Origin: Osedax fenrisi
Taxonomy: Eukaryota > Annelida > Polychaeta > Sabellida > Siboglinidae
Reading direction: 5' to 3'
DNA length: 64,000 bases
NCBI GenBank assembly: GCA_964019155.1
Contig: OZ025244.1
Coordinates: 47,574,469-47,638,468 of the forward strand
A program made the position numbers and the translations under genes. Positions 11,704-30,633 of the stretch are shown in pieces; position 1 is the stretch's first letter; every line of letters starts with the position of its first letter. The notes below the pieces were generated by a model. It had not been told where the DNA came from. It ran no database searches and was given only the letters and a program-made list of their open reading frames with translations.

Positions 11704-12549
11704 AAGAGTTGGAAAAAATCATGATTTTTTTGATTTATATGATTTTTTTGATAGAATAAATTTATATAAATTATATAAATTTATTATATTAAAAAATATT
11801 CTCTATTAAAAATGTACTTACAAAATAATTTTAAAACTACTTGTATGGTATAGATGCCAACTCATAATGACATACATTCTATAATTTAAGGAGGGTGTAT
11901 ATGAAAAACTAATACTAATAATATTAATATATTTATTGTTATTTAAATTATTATTTTGTATTATAATATAAAATGTATATGAAATGATTATATTATGATC
12001 TTAACAATGTTCCATTGAATGTATATAATTCGTTGATGTTAAATATTAAAGAATATTAAAGAAACTATAGTTTCTATGTGTATACACATAAGATAAATAT
12101 TTGTGAAATCATTTTTTTCAAAGAATGCAAAATATAATATTATAGTAATTAATAATTACTAATTATAAAATATATATCAAAGAGCTAAAATCTTTACATT
12201 CAAAGAATACATTATATAGCATGCTGCATAAAATATATATCAAAGAGCTAAAGATATTTTATTCTATAATAGGTTTTTTATATAATATAATTTTAAATAT
12301 ATATATATAATATATTATATTTATTTTAAATAATAATTTCTAGAAATGTCTAGTTTAATATTTACAAAACAAATTAATTAAGCATTATAAATAAATATAA
12401 AATTGGTAATACTATTAATATAGTAATCCAAACTATTAATTACATTTTATAAAATTATAAAAAAGTTGATTTATAATCAAAAAAATCAAAAAAATCAAAA
12501 AAATCATTGATTTAATCAAATGATGTATATCAATTGATTTAAATCAAAC

Positions 12550-12556
<7 letters not shown>
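11704..12556. mobile_element. decayed relative of the hAT-type element
   Basis: The left end AGAGTTGG runs into AAAAAATCATGATTTTTTTG. The right end carries repeated AAAAAATC words, then ATTGATTTAAATC and CAACTCTG. The organisation matches 9344-10487 (CAGGGTTGG ends, GATTTAAATC subterminal words). The first base of the left end is changed and no matching 8-bp flank is left. Confidence 0.5.
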
Positions 12557-18668
<6,112 letters not shown>

Positions 18669-19040
18669 GTAGGTGGTGGAGAGGTGACAGCTAGCGTTGA
18701 CGACTGACACATTCTGGTGGGCGACCTGTAATTGTATCTAGTGTGTGAATGTGTGTGTGTGTGTGTGTGCGGGTATATGTGTGGGTATGATATTACTGTT
18801 GCGTGCGAAAGTACACTTAATTATACGTGTATACCTATAGATATAGATGCGTACGAAGGTGTATACGATTGTATGTGTGCATGTGTAAGCGAATATGTGT
18901 ATATTAGCGAGAGTGTGTGATGCAGTGTGCGATGCGCTCGTCATGCGCTTAGCTATTGTGCGAAACCTTATAACTAAATATTAATATTAGATAAATATTA
19001 GTTGCGCGTATGCCATACGTATGAAACAAGCTACTATATA

Positions 19041-19088
<48 letters not shown>

Positions 19089-19186
19089 ACACACACACAT
19101 ACACACACATACACACACCCACACGTGTGTGTTATACATTGTATAATTGTATATTGTACATGTGTAAACTATAGTGCATTTATGAA
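18669..19186. other. no gene seen; (TG)n and (CA)n tracts
   Basis: TG tract at about 18750-18770 and a long (CA)n with TA interruptions at 19041-19120, separated by unique sequence without exon signals. Confidence 0.6.
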
Positions 19187-19405
19187 TATATGAATGAATG
19201 AATGAATGAATGAATACAGTTTATAGACAATGTTTAAGGAGAATCAGTGAAAGCGATGAGCTTTTTTAATTCGATATCTACTAACAGTAGTTTAATGTCA
19301 TATTTCATCGGATAAAATACAAAAAAATTACATAAAAATAGATATTAAAATAAACACTAAACACAAATATAAAAGAAAGAATAAAACAAAACTAAAACAA
19401 ATATA
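19187..19405 (-). mobile_element. 3' end of a family-A LINE (severely 5'-truncated, minus orientation)
   Basis: Read on the minus strand it ends with GTCTATAAACTG, then an (ATTC)n tail of about seven units. This matches the 3' ends of the two large LINEs in FEN1 intron 7 (47800-47859 and complement 50457-50560). Only about 200 bp of the element is left, with no coding region. Confidence 0.7.
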
Positions 19406-19413
19406 CATATATA

Positions 19414-19487
<74 letters not shown>

Positions 19488-20078
19488 ATATGTGCGCACC
19501 AGTGTGTGTATATGTGTCAGATGTGAGGTGTTATCTATACAATCAACAATTATCTGTACACACACACTGCCAGCTAGATATGGATACTACACAGCTAACG
19601 CACAGCACTCAGGGTACATACCCCTCGAGGGGTGACGTTCACACCCCCCAATTACAAACTCAGCCCACATATTAATGTCACTCTATTCGCTGTACCGTGG
19701 CCTACTAGTGAAGAAGTCCTACAATCAATGCCGTCACACACACAATATGCACGTCACACACGTATAACCTACTATCTCAATAGAGATAATTCGTTAATTA
19801 GTTCAGGAGTCAGGGGTCACTTCCCACCTCAAGTATTTAGGGCAATTTGTCGGAAATATTTTAACTATAAAACGATTTTCTATCAAGTTAACTACACTTT
19901 TAGTGGGAAACCGCCTATCTTTCCGGCAACTTGCCTGACATATAGTAACTTTATAGGAGGTATCCCATTACACCTTGATAACCAGTGGTTTTAAAGTTAC
20001 ATCTTCCGAAGAAAATGGGATGCTTCGCATTTTTGTTCATAATACGATTATTCATAATAATCTTTGTTCATAATACGA

Positions 20079-20121
<43 letters not shown>

Positions 20122-20210
20122 AACTAATAGCATGCTATCTATTATATATTACTATAGTAGGCCTACTTGTTTGTTTCCTATATTATTATAATGGATATAC
20201 ATAATATACT

Positions 20211-20440
20211 ATGTACACGTTATACACTGTACAATGTACAGTGTACATTGTTCAGTGTACATTGTTCAGTGTACATTGTACACTGTACATTGTACACTGT
20301 ACAATTTACAATGTACACAGTACGCCGTACTGACGTATACGTCATGTTCATATAATATCGTATATCAATTATGGATGTACAATGTACATTGTACATTACA
20401 TTGTACATTACATTGTACAGTGTACATTGTGCATTGTAAT
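20211..20440. repeat. TGTACA/TACATTGTACA palindromic cluster
   Basis: Two blocks (about 20211-20315 and 20370-20436) of interleaved TGTACA, TGTACAATGTACA and ACAGTGTACATTG words. They can pair within and between blocks. Open frames on both strands here are repeat translations. Confidence 0.8.
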
Positions 20441-20517
20441 ATTTTTCATATAGTGTTATACAGTTTTGTGTGTATATATATATATATATAGTTTTGTATA
20501 ACACTACACTAATAATG

Positions 20518-20565
20518 TACTAAGTGAAGTGCTTTACTTCACAAGCCCGAGCACTTCACTTAGTA
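20518..20565. repeat. 16-bp-arm hairpin
   Basis: TACTAAGTGAAGTGCT (20518-20533) and AGCACTTCACTTAGTA (20550-20565) are exact inverted repeats with a 16-nt loop. A second weaker hairpin with TAGTGTTATACA arms sits directly upstream (about 20451-20506). Confidence 0.85.
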
Positions 20566-20741
20566 AGTATCCAAGCGTGTGGTTCTATTAGCGAGCATAT
20601 GTTCGTATCGCAAGGACATACACATTCTCCCCCACACACAAGAGTGCGTTAATTAGCTGTTATAGTATGAACGATAGCATTACGCGGCGACATGGGTCCT
20701 CGCTGTAGCCATAGTGGATAGGTGTGTGTATGTGTGTGTGT

Positions 20742-20772
<31 letters not shown>

Positions 20773-21164
20773 GGGTGTGTGCGGATGTTCACTATAGTTA
20801 GTGCCACTAACTTAGTGGTATATAACTATGTACAAGCTATACCCACCATGTGTACAAGTTATACACACACTGTGTTAAAGCTATACACACAATATGTACA
20901 AAGCCCTATGTACAAAGGGCTTTGGTATGTATGCACTATATAGTGAGAGATGCTCGCTACAGTATACTGGAGGTGTATTGGTAGAGAAATGAGGTCATAC
21001 ACTGTATACCCACGTATTCATTAGTATATAGCCTATAGGTTATTGGCTAACCAATAGACACGATCTGGTAAGGCTATAGTATACAATGTACACATCATAT
21101 ATTAACTATGCGTCAGCTACTGGTGATTTCTACCCCTGTCAGATAGGCTACCGGAGATCTGGCA

Positions 21165-21975
21165 ACTACTAGGGGGGAGCTGTAACACCACTAACCACTA
21201 CTAGGGGGGGCTGTAACACCACTAACCACTACTAGGGGGGGCTGTAACACCACTAACCACTACTAGGGGGAGCTGTAACACCACTAACCACTACTAGGGG
21301 GGGCTGTAACACCACTAACCACTACTAGGGGGAGCTGTAACACCACTAACCACTACTAGGGGGGGCTGTAACACCACTAACCACTACTAGGGGGGGCTGT
21401 AACACCACTGACCACTACTAGGGGGAGCTGTAACACCACTAACCACTACTAGGGGGAGCTGTAACACCACTAACCACTACTAGGGGGGGCTGTAATACCA
21501 CTGACCACTACTAGGGGGGCTGTAACACCACTGACCACTACTAGGGGGAGCTGTAACACCACTAACCACTACTAGGGGGGGCTGTAACACCACTAACCAC
21601 TACTAGGGGGGGCTGTAACACCACTGACCACTACTAGGGGGGGCTGTAACACCACTGACCACTACTAGGGGGAGCTGTAACACCACTGACCACTACTAGG
21701 GGGGGCTGTAACACTACTGACCACTACTAGGGGGGGCTGTAACACCACTGACCACTACTAGGGGGGGGTTGTAACACCACTGACCACTACTAGGGGGGGC
21801 TGTAACACCACTAATCACTACTAGGGGGGGATGTAACACCACTGACCACTACTATGGGGAGCTGTAACACTACTGACCACTACTAGGGGGGATGTAACAC
21901 CACTGACCACTACTAGGGGGGATGTAACACCACTAACCACTACTGACCACTACTTGTGGGGTTGTAACACCAGTG
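21165..21975. repeat. 31-bp G-run satellite array
   Basis: About 26 tandem copies of a 30-31-bp unit: CACTACTAG, a run of 5-8 G, then CTGTAACACCACT plus AAC or GAC. Variants (AGCTG, GATG, run length) are scattered and decay increases toward the right end, as expected of a tandem array growing by unequal exchange. Confidence 0.97.
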
Positions 21976-22191
21976 ACCATATAATCTGATAATAATAATA
22001 TAGACTATATAATATAATAAATATGTGAATTATAGTTCATAAGTATACAATGTATACTATACCAGTAATATAGTATAACATTAATTTAATAACACGCAAT
22101 TTTAAATAGTATAACATTTTGCTTATAACTATTAGTAAACACAACGCTGTGGTGTCAATTTATGGCGACTTATGACCGAACTGGTCAAGTT

Positions 22192-22656
<465 letters not shown>

Positions 22657-23235
22657 TTAAGCAGGGGATAAGTAGTCGTAGTAATTAGATTCACCAATTA
22701 AAACAATCATCGATAACGCTCGATTATCGATGCCGATGTACTGACCAGTGGTCAATAATGTTTACAGGTGTTACTAAGAACGAACACCGCGGCGTATAGT
22801 GATGGTATAGGCGTAAACATCGATGACATACTTAACTCGCATCGACCAATGGGAAGTGAGTATTACATGCAGTGTCGGGATACAGGTAGACCGCTGCTGT
22901 ACAGGTGTATGTGTGTGTACTGTGTACTGTTTACATCAGTTTAACTATTACGACTAGCGAGAGAACCGGCATTACTCGATAGGAGGTCAAGCTTAACTAT
23001 TAGCTAAATCAGGCACAAGTACAGGCGTTTAGTGAACGTTATTAATGCGTGTAGGTGTTTTGACCATTGGCCATCTCGTTATTTCACTACACAACTATCA
23101 CCACTACCACCATCACCACTACCTTTAACACTACTAAACTACCATCACCTCCATCACAGCACTGAACAGAGAACGTTCAAGACAAGATAACGGTAGTCAA
23201 CATTGGATAGTCTCTAGTATTGTATCTACATGACA
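22657..23235. other. no gene seen
   Basis: Unique, moderately CpG-containing DNA with an ATCGATAA...TTATCGAT inverted repeat near 22710-22730 and CCACCATCAC-rich sequence near 23100-23155. No exon supported. Confidence 0.5.
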
Positions 23236-23700
23236 TCCACCACAACCACCATCACCACCACCACAAGTTGTCTGCCCCCATATCTAGCCACCCTCACCAC
23301 CACCACAAGTTGTCTGCCCCCATAGCTAACCACCCTCACAACCACCACAAGTTGTCTGCCCCCATAGCTAACCCCGCTCACCACCACCACAAGTTGTCTG
23401 CCCCCATAGATAGCCACCCTAACCACCACCACAAGTTGTCTGCCACCCCCATCAGCACCACAAGTTGTCTGCCCCCATATCTAGCCACCCTCACCTCCAC
23501 AAGTTGTCTGCCCCCATAGATAGCCACCCTCACCACCACCACAAGTTGTCTGCCCCCATAGCTAACCACCCCCATCACCACCACAAGTTGTCTGCCCCCA
23601 TAGCTAACCACCCCCATCACCACCACAAGTTGTCTGCCCCCATAGCTAACCACCCCCATCACCACCACAAGTTGTCTGCCCCCATAGCTAGCAACCCTAG
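23236..23700. repeat. 42-bp minisatellite (CCACAAGTTGTCTGCCCCCAT)n
   Basis: About eleven copies of a mostly 42-bp unit. The constant core is ACAAGTTGTCTGCCCCCATA and the variable part is CAC-rich. Most units are a multiple of three, so His-rich (KLSAPIANHPHHHH) frames stay open for several units. Shorter units near 23445-23510 shift the frame, which argues against coding use. Confidence 0.95.
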
Positions 23701-23759
23701 ACATGTACTGAGACACTGAAAGACTGATGATCCATAAGTGTGAATCACCATGCTATATA

Positions 23760-24032
23760 TTGTTATTGTTATTTTCGTGGAGTTTTTTCATCTAGGAACT
23801 TAGATGAAGTTTTCACTTATAACCATACATGGCTCTAATGTCCCTTCGAAGCCGCTTTCATGTTAAGACATCCATGGTTATAACGAGAGCCGATTATTTA
23901 TTTATACACAATTATATAAGATAAATTATATAAGATCACTATTAAATAGTATTTTAATACCTATTTCAATGGTCAGGACAGGGCTCGAACCCGTGTCCTA
24001 CTGCTTGTGTGTTTCATACATGATGAAGCCTT
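23760..24032 (-). mobile_element. tRNA-derived SINE, copy 2 (minus orientation)
   Basis: On the minus strand a tRNA-like head with a near-perfect B box GGGTTCGAGCCC (complement 23981-23992) is followed by a body and a tail of AATAACAATAACA. This is the best-preserved of four copies (others 3711-3993, 36662-36763, 57848-57950). Confidence 0.8.
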
Positions 24033-24390
24033 ATATACATATCTACCATAGATTTTCTAATCTTGTATATACTATCTCATACTGCTATGCAATTACAATC
24101 ACTCCTATTTAGTATGTAGATATTCTAAACTAGATATGGGTTAGGTGCAATGGTGCCAGGTATCCATGTATGCTTGACCTCCATTATTACTTCTGAATAA
24201 TTCATGAGGTTTACTCTGACGCGAAGTTTGAATGATCAATGTTAAAGTTCATCGTAAGGACATATAATTAAGGGGACAAGCTTACTTTTAAATATGCATA
24301 CTTATACATAATTAATTATCTATACATCAATAAATTATCCTATAAGAATAGTTCAATTATACAGTTAACTAATATGTAAAACAATATGAA

Positions 24391-24458
<68 letters not shown>

Positions 24459-25251
24459 ATATTTCGAATAACATATGATTTAATGCAGCCATATATGAAT
24501 AATTAACATATTACATTAGACACACACAATTAGCATAATAGTATACAACTGTATTATAGTAGTACATGATTACTTTATCATACTTATAATAGATTACTAT
24601 ATATTATATTAATATATATATATATAGTTTATATAACCAATACACAAGTATATAGATAATTCATTTTGATTAAATGTAAAATAGAATATATAACTATAAT
24701 TCATATTCTAAATTTGTGTTTATGTAACAAAATATAATAAATTGGTTAGTTACGATAAAAAATATCACCTAATGTAGGTGGCATAATGAATTATGTGTTT
24801 CCGCATTAGTGGCATAGCTTTATGTATGCGGCGTTACTTAAAGTATGTGTTATATAAAATAAGATTTATGTAGTGGTTTTTAAATGTATGTTATTATATT
24901 TAATATATACATCACTGGAAACACTTCAAGCTAGCAATGTTAACAAGTATCAAAATAAACACTTCAAATGAATATGTATTATATATATATATAATAGAGT
25001 ATATAGTACACATTGTATATTATATAGTATATGTTATTTAAAATTATTTATATGACAAATTATTTGTTTTGAGTATATAATTCAGACTTCTTTAATTATT
25101 ATAATAAATTATATCAAAGCATTATTGAAATGTTATTTATTTTAATTAAAATGTTTATACAATATATATAAGAGTAAACAACTTAAATATGGTATGTGTA
25201 CCAAATAATTTGTTTTTAAATATATTGAAATTTTGAGTGTAGAACGGTAAA
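24033..25251. other. AT-rich, no gene seen; (TA)n at 24393-24463
   Basis: Low-complexity AT-rich DNA. No exon, RNA gene or element end was recognised apart from the (TA)n tract. Confidence 0.55.
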
Positions 25252-25396
25252 AGGTGTTTCACACCAACTCGAACGAAATTATTAACTCTAATTACTAGAT
25301 GTTAAAGTTTAACTATATTATTTAAATCTCCGTAAAAGTGGTTTTACACCTAATTATTAGAGTTAATAATTGCATTCGAGTTGGTGTGAAACCCCT
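25252..25396. mobile_element. MITE family 2, copy 1 (TTAA-type flank)
   Basis: The left end AGGTGTTTCACACCAACTCG and right end CGAGTTGGTGTGAAACCCCT are inverted repeats extending into TTATTAACTCTAAT. TTAA follows the right end and TAAA precedes the left. The same element is at 59571-59706. TTAA duplications are known for piggyBac and some other superfamilies; the terminal bases do not let me choose. Confidence 0.7.
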
Positions 25397-26145
25397 TTAA
25401 GGTTAACGATAAAGTAACATTAGTAATTATATTTCATCAATTATTTAACTAATTTATTCAGATAATATAATATAATATAATAGAATATTATAAATATATC
25501 ATTGATTAGAATATTATTTAATATATTAATTAAGCAATTAGAATAATGTATAATAGTTATGGTACATTACGATTTTTGAATAAAGTAAAAAAATAATATG
25601 ACTAAATCCAGGTTAAACTTCAATTAGTATGTTCATATAAACCACAAAAAAACTAGGCATTAGGGACAAATAATGATTATAATACATTTAAATTTAATAA
25701 TAATTTATTATTATTGGAATAATTGTATTATTCCGCATGTGATAATACTAATAATACTAACAATAATTGATATAACTTATATTTAATAGATAACATTACA
25801 ATTGCACATTATTGTTATGAAAGTCTAAGCTCAACCTAGTTAGCCATCATATTTGATAACAAATAGAAATATTTAAATATGACATTAAATTATATATTAC
25901 ATTTCAAAAGTATCATAGATATAAATAATAAACTATAAAATGTTCGATGTTACTAAATTAATGTATAAGTACATTATGTATATATGTAATTTTATTATAA
26001 AGCTAAAAACAGCTATATTTATATATTAACATATCTATTCTTATCATTAAATTATTGTTTTCTTTATATGTTTATTTAAGGTATTCAATAGTATTTTTGA
26101 TAAGTATATTATTTATACATTTTAAAATCAGGGTTGTTGGGTTAT
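25397..26145. other. AT-rich, no gene seen
   Basis: Very AT-rich sequence without recognisable features. Confidence 0.5.
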
Positions 26146-26770
26146 ATAAATAAATAAATAAATCAGATTTATTATTTCATGTTGAAAAGCATGACATAAT
26201 GGAGAAGTTAATAAACAAATGTATTTGTTTTTTTTGCGAGAACTTCCCCAATCATCATATTCTAGATAAGTTAGCTTCTCATGAGTAAAAAAATGTAAAT
26301 ATAAATAAATAATATGTAAAGAATAAAGATATGTATCAATAAGTTAAGTAAAAATAAATGAATTGTTAAAAAAAAAATTAAAAGCCAAACTATAAAAGGA
26401 ATGGAATATAGCTAAGCAAATACAAATGAAAAAAATAAAAACTAAAACAAACAAGATGAAGGTTTAATGAATAATGCCCGTAAACAAAAATAAAATTAGA
26501 TAATCAATTGTTTAATTGATTTTCATAAAGATGTTTTTTTAATATTTTTTATATACATTTTTGTTAATAATAATTTATTTAGACATAAATTATTCAATGA
26601 TTTAGGGCCTTTAAATGATAATGATTTATGATGACGGCTTGATTTTATATAAGGTAATTTGTAATTATGAAAAGTATTTTTGTATACATTGTTATATCTT
26701 GGAAATACTAATGATATTCTGCTTGGTCATTTATGGTTTCTTTGAATAAAAAAACCATGATTTATTTTGT
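26146..26770 (-). mobile_element. family-B LINE 3' fragment (minus orientation)
   Basis: The reverse complement matches 28940-29475 over most of its length, including a CTTATCTAGAATATGATGAT...GGAAAGTTCT... segment and an AATAAATCTGATTTAT 3' end. It is the C-terminal and 3' UTR part of a LINE with no usable frame. With 28262-29475 it forms a large inverted repeat. Confidence 0.7.
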
Positions 26771-26967
26771 TTTTTTATATAAAATTAATGACAACAATAT
26801 TAATTTCAATACTATATATTATTTAATATTAATATCAATATTATTAATAGTAGTATAGATTATGTGTAATATATAATGTATACCATGGATAATATAATAC
26901 AATTAATAATAATTTACTTCAACAAAATAAAATTATTTCATAAATATATTAATTTTAATACTATAGT

Positions 26968-27130
26968 AGCTAAAAAAGCAGGACAAAACTAAACCAATTA
27001 AACCAAATAACCCACAAATACCAATAAACTATATATATATATATATATATACTATTAACTAGTATTTCAAATGTAACCTCTAACCCCCAACTCGTCCTTT
27101 TTAATCGTCTCCCTAATTAATACATATACA
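26968..27130. repeat. direct repeat, copy 1 (about 150 bp)
   Basis: GCAGGACAAAACTAAACCAA, a (TA)n core and TATTTCAAATGTAACCTCTA recur in the same order at 28108-28258. A diverged inverted version of the left half is at about 31425-31500. This probably represents an unclassified interspersed repeat. Confidence 0.65.
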
Positions 27131-28107
27131 ACTAAATATATATTTTCAATTAAATATACAAATATAAAAATATATAAATAATATAACAAGCTTATCAAGT
27201 TTACGAATAGCAAGAAGTAAAGATATTATTAATGTAGCATCACTATATACTATAGTATATATCCATATATATATAATATATTATTTAATTAATAATACAA
27301 AATATATTATAATTAACTTCAATGAAGTTTTCAGTAATGGGAATAACTATTTGTTAATGCACCAGGATCAGCAATGCTTTGCACTTATCATAATAGTCTT
27401 ATCCAGGCATTTCACGGTCCCAATCCAGTAATTTCATTAAAGTTACTAACATTTATTATTTTTATTTTATTAGTCGCTTATCCATTTAGTTAACTAACTT
27501 GTATTAATACATTATTCATGTCGTTTACACTAACTTTCCTATTAGTTACTTTTACTTTTTTATGTTTATAAATATATATATATATATTTTACAACATCAT
27601 TTCTTAGTCATTTGTTAAAATAATATTAAAAATAGAAAAATTATTTGTATCCGATAACAATTTCCTTGATCACAATCTTATATCGTTAACCTATAGTGTA
27701 TAAAATGTCGATACATTCCACTTATCGCCATCCTGTTTATAACAGTGATACTCACTTAATAATAATATAATTTATTGAATATAGAAAATAGATATTAAAA
27801 ATGAACATAAAACAGAAGACAAAACTAATAATAAAAAATAAATAAATGTATTAACATTATTGATTGACATACGCCACACATACGCCACACATACATACGC
27901 CACACATATGCCACTTGTTAATATGATCGTAATCATCGATGATTACATATAATGAATATAATCATTATATTAACTAATAATGAATCTATTGACGGATGTG
28001 ATATGGCCCACTGTAGGGTTACGATCAAAAAGGACGATTTGAGTAGCAAAGGTTAAATTTTAAATGTGAAATAAATTTGTATAGGCTCATTTTGGGATGT
28101 AATGCAG

Positions 28108-28258
28108 CTAAAAAAACAAGCAGGACAAAACTAAACCAATTAAACCAAATAATCCACAAATATCAATACAATATATATATATATATATATACTATTAACT
28201 CGTATTTCAAATGTAACCTCTAACCCTCAACTCGTCATTTGTTATCGTCCCTTATATA
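28108..28258. repeat. direct repeat, copy 2
   Basis: Same sequence as 26968-27130, placed directly upstream of the truncated family-B LINE at 28262. The shared flank could be part of an older element into which the LINE inserted. Confidence 0.65.
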
Positions 28259-28261
28259 TAA

Positions 28262-29475
28262 TGCAGTACTAATCGTTTAATTGAGCGCTATCTGCAAGAT
28301 CGAATATTATCAACTAGAATAGATAAAGAACTTTCTGGAATAAGTATCATCAATGTTGAGGTACCTCAGTGATCTATTGTGGGTCCTTTTACTTTTTATT
28401 TTATATATAAATGATATTAATATGGCCTATCATATTTTAAATATAAATTTTAATGTTATACAAAAGACTTTATACAAAAGTTTAAATTTAGTTATTTTAA
28501 ATTTACATGAATGGTTCACTAATAATAGATTAATATTGAATATTGATTAAAAAAAAAGTGCTACCTTATAAAGATGCAAATATTATTAATAGTATATCAA
28601 TTAATTCAACTGAAATATACTTAGTATCAAGTTATACTTTTCCTGGAGTTATTTTAGATAATAATTTAAATTATAAAGAACATATAAGAAAAATACAATT
28701 GAAGTTATCACATGTTATATATATTAAGAAAGCTGAGCTATTTACCAATATATATTTTAAATCTACTTTACAATTATTTGTTTTTTCCTCATATCATATA
28801 TTGTTTAGAAATTTGGGGAAATAATTTTAATAATAACCTTTAATGTATATCAACTCTACAAAAAAAGGCTGTTCGAATTGTAAATAAAAATATCTTAACT
28901 AATACTAACAATTTATTTTTATGTTCTAATATATTAAAATTTAAAGATTTAATAACTTATAAAAATATTTAAAGAAATGCCCAAGCAGAATATCATTATT
29001 ATTTCCTAGATATAATAATGTATACAAAAATACTTTTATAATTTCAAATTAGCTTATAAATATAAAATCAAGCCATCAACATAAATCATTATCATGTATG
29101 TCATAAGCCCTAAATGATTGAATAATTTATGTCTAAATAAATTATTATTTACAAAAATGTATAAAAAAAACTATTAAAAAACATCTTTTATCAAAATGAA
29201 AATCAATTAAACAATTGATAATCTAATTTTATTATTTATTACAGGTATTATTTATTAAACCTTCAGCTTATTTGTTTTAGTTTTTATTTTGTTCATTTGT
29301 ATATGTTTAGTTATTCTATTCCTTTATAGTTTGGCATTCTAGAATCTAACTTATCTAGAATATGATGATTTGGAAAGTTCTGGCAAAAAAAAACAAATAA
29401 ATTTGTTTATTAACTTCTCTATTATTTCATTCTTTACAATATGAAATAATAAATCTGATTTATATATTATATAAT
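28262..29475 (+). pseudogene. family-B LINE, 5'-truncated, RT pseudogene
   Basis: It starts in the RT domain (RYLQDRILSTRID) and continues to VEVPQ-stop-SIVGP, the GVPQGSVLGP motif with a nonsense codon at about 28372. The next part is frame-shifted. A frame at 28556-28824 aligns with the LINEs at 45263-47266 (SYTFPGVILDNNLNYKEHIRK against RYTFLGIILDSNLTYSFHI). Further C-terminal remnants and a 3' UTR ending AATAAATCTGATTTAT follow to about 29475. The catalytic YADD segment is missing or unrecognisable, so the copy is dead. Confidence 0.75.
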
Positions 29476-29608
29476 ATGGTATTATCATAATAATTATATA
29501 ATACGTATGACAAACATTATATAATATTATATAAATAATATTAAATATAAAATAAAATTATTGTAATTTTTTAAAAATAACTATTTTAATATAATTATTA
29601 ATACACTT

Positions 29609-29816
29609 GGATCAATTGAATTTTACGGATAAATTCGACGGACACCGATGTCCGTCGAACGTTAATTTAACTTGATTATATTGTATTTTAGCAGATAAGA
29701 TTAACTTTACGATCGATGGACATATAATACAATTATTAACAATACAATCAAGTGAACTTAATGATCGACGGACATCGATTTCCAGTCGAATTTTATATTC
29801 AATATAAAATTGATCC
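29609..29816. mobile_element. foldback (MITE-like) element
   Basis: It begins GGATCAATTGAATTTTA and ends with the near complement TATAAAATTGATCC. Inside, CGATGTCCGTCGA (left) pairs with TCGACGGACATCG (right), and further inner arms share AACTTGATT...TTGTA. There is no coding frame. It lies about 740 bp upstream of the FEN1 start codon. Confidence 0.7.
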
Positions 29817-30551
29817 TTACTTAATAGTTTATATTAAATTAATTATTATAATTTTTATAATAATATAATATTATATTATTAATATTTAATAATAATTATT
29901 ATATATATTAACTATTATAATCATTATAATAGTTAATATATAATAATAATTATAGTATTAATTATAATAATGATAGTTTTAAATAATTTCAAATTAAATT
30001 TGATTTTTAAAACTATTTATTGATTACATATCGATCATATAACATATACATGTTAACCTATTATGTTAGTACTTCGTGTTGACAATCATTATGTAACTGC
30101 TGCAATAATTATTATGCTGCATGTAATAATAAAATTATGTTGATCATTACAATAAAAGTTCCCTGGGGAAATCATACATCAAATAATAATTATTATTATA
30201 ATAGCTTGTTTTGTATTTAACGCTTTATATTTAACATATATTTAATAAACTAATGTGCATGTGTTCGAATGCAATAATGCATAGAATAACTATGCAACTG
30301 AATTCCAATATAATCGATTAAAAATAGTATATTAATAATTAATAAGTTGTATATGCTCATAAATCTATATTAAATAGCATTGTTAAATTTGAAATTAATC
30401 AATGAACCTTCAAAGACAACAAATATTTTTCAGTGAAGAGTTCATAGTTGAATAATAAGTTCGCGATTATTTCATAAATAGTAATTTAAAATAAAATAAT
30501 TATAAATATAAAATTATAAAATATATATACTAATTAATATTAAACTATATT
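29817..30551. other. AT-rich DNA upstream of FEN1; promoter not identifiable
   Basis: Mostly AT repeats. A possible acceptor TTTTTCAG at about 30432 would fit a 5' UTR intron, so the true promoter may be farther upstream. No CpG island or clear TATA/Inr pair can be singled out in DNA this AT-rich. Confidence 0.35.
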
Positions 30552-30633
30552 ATGGGTATTCATGGATTATCAAAACTCATCGCAGATTATGCTCCTAGTG
30601 CAATTAAACAAGGAGAAATAAAGAATTATTTTG
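30552..30633 (+). CDS. FEN1: FEN1 exon 1 (codons 1-28, split)
   Basis: Encodes MGIHGLSKLIADYAPSAIKQ and on to NYF, with the first base of Gly28. Donor G|GTATAA. The N-terminal helix and substrate-contacting region are intact. Confidence 0.95.

Larger units (their letters stand above)
19406..21164. other. no gene seen; microsatellites and palindromes
   Basis: (TA)n at about 19412-19470 and 20080-20115, and TG tracts at 19471-19488 and 20720-20778. An open frame of 120 codons (19632-19994) lacks recognisable motifs; I do not annotate it. Tandem GTACAAGCTATAC words occur at about 20828-20915. Confidence 0.5.

Noticed and set aside
19632..19994. 120-codon open frame on the + strand
   Set aside because: No recognisable motif, no splice context, and the start overlaps another chance frame. 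The region's length and composition allow such a frame by chance.
23220..23719. His-rich frames resembling a metal-binding protein
   Set aside because: They are the 42-bp minisatellite. Unit-length changes break the frame and there is no gene context.
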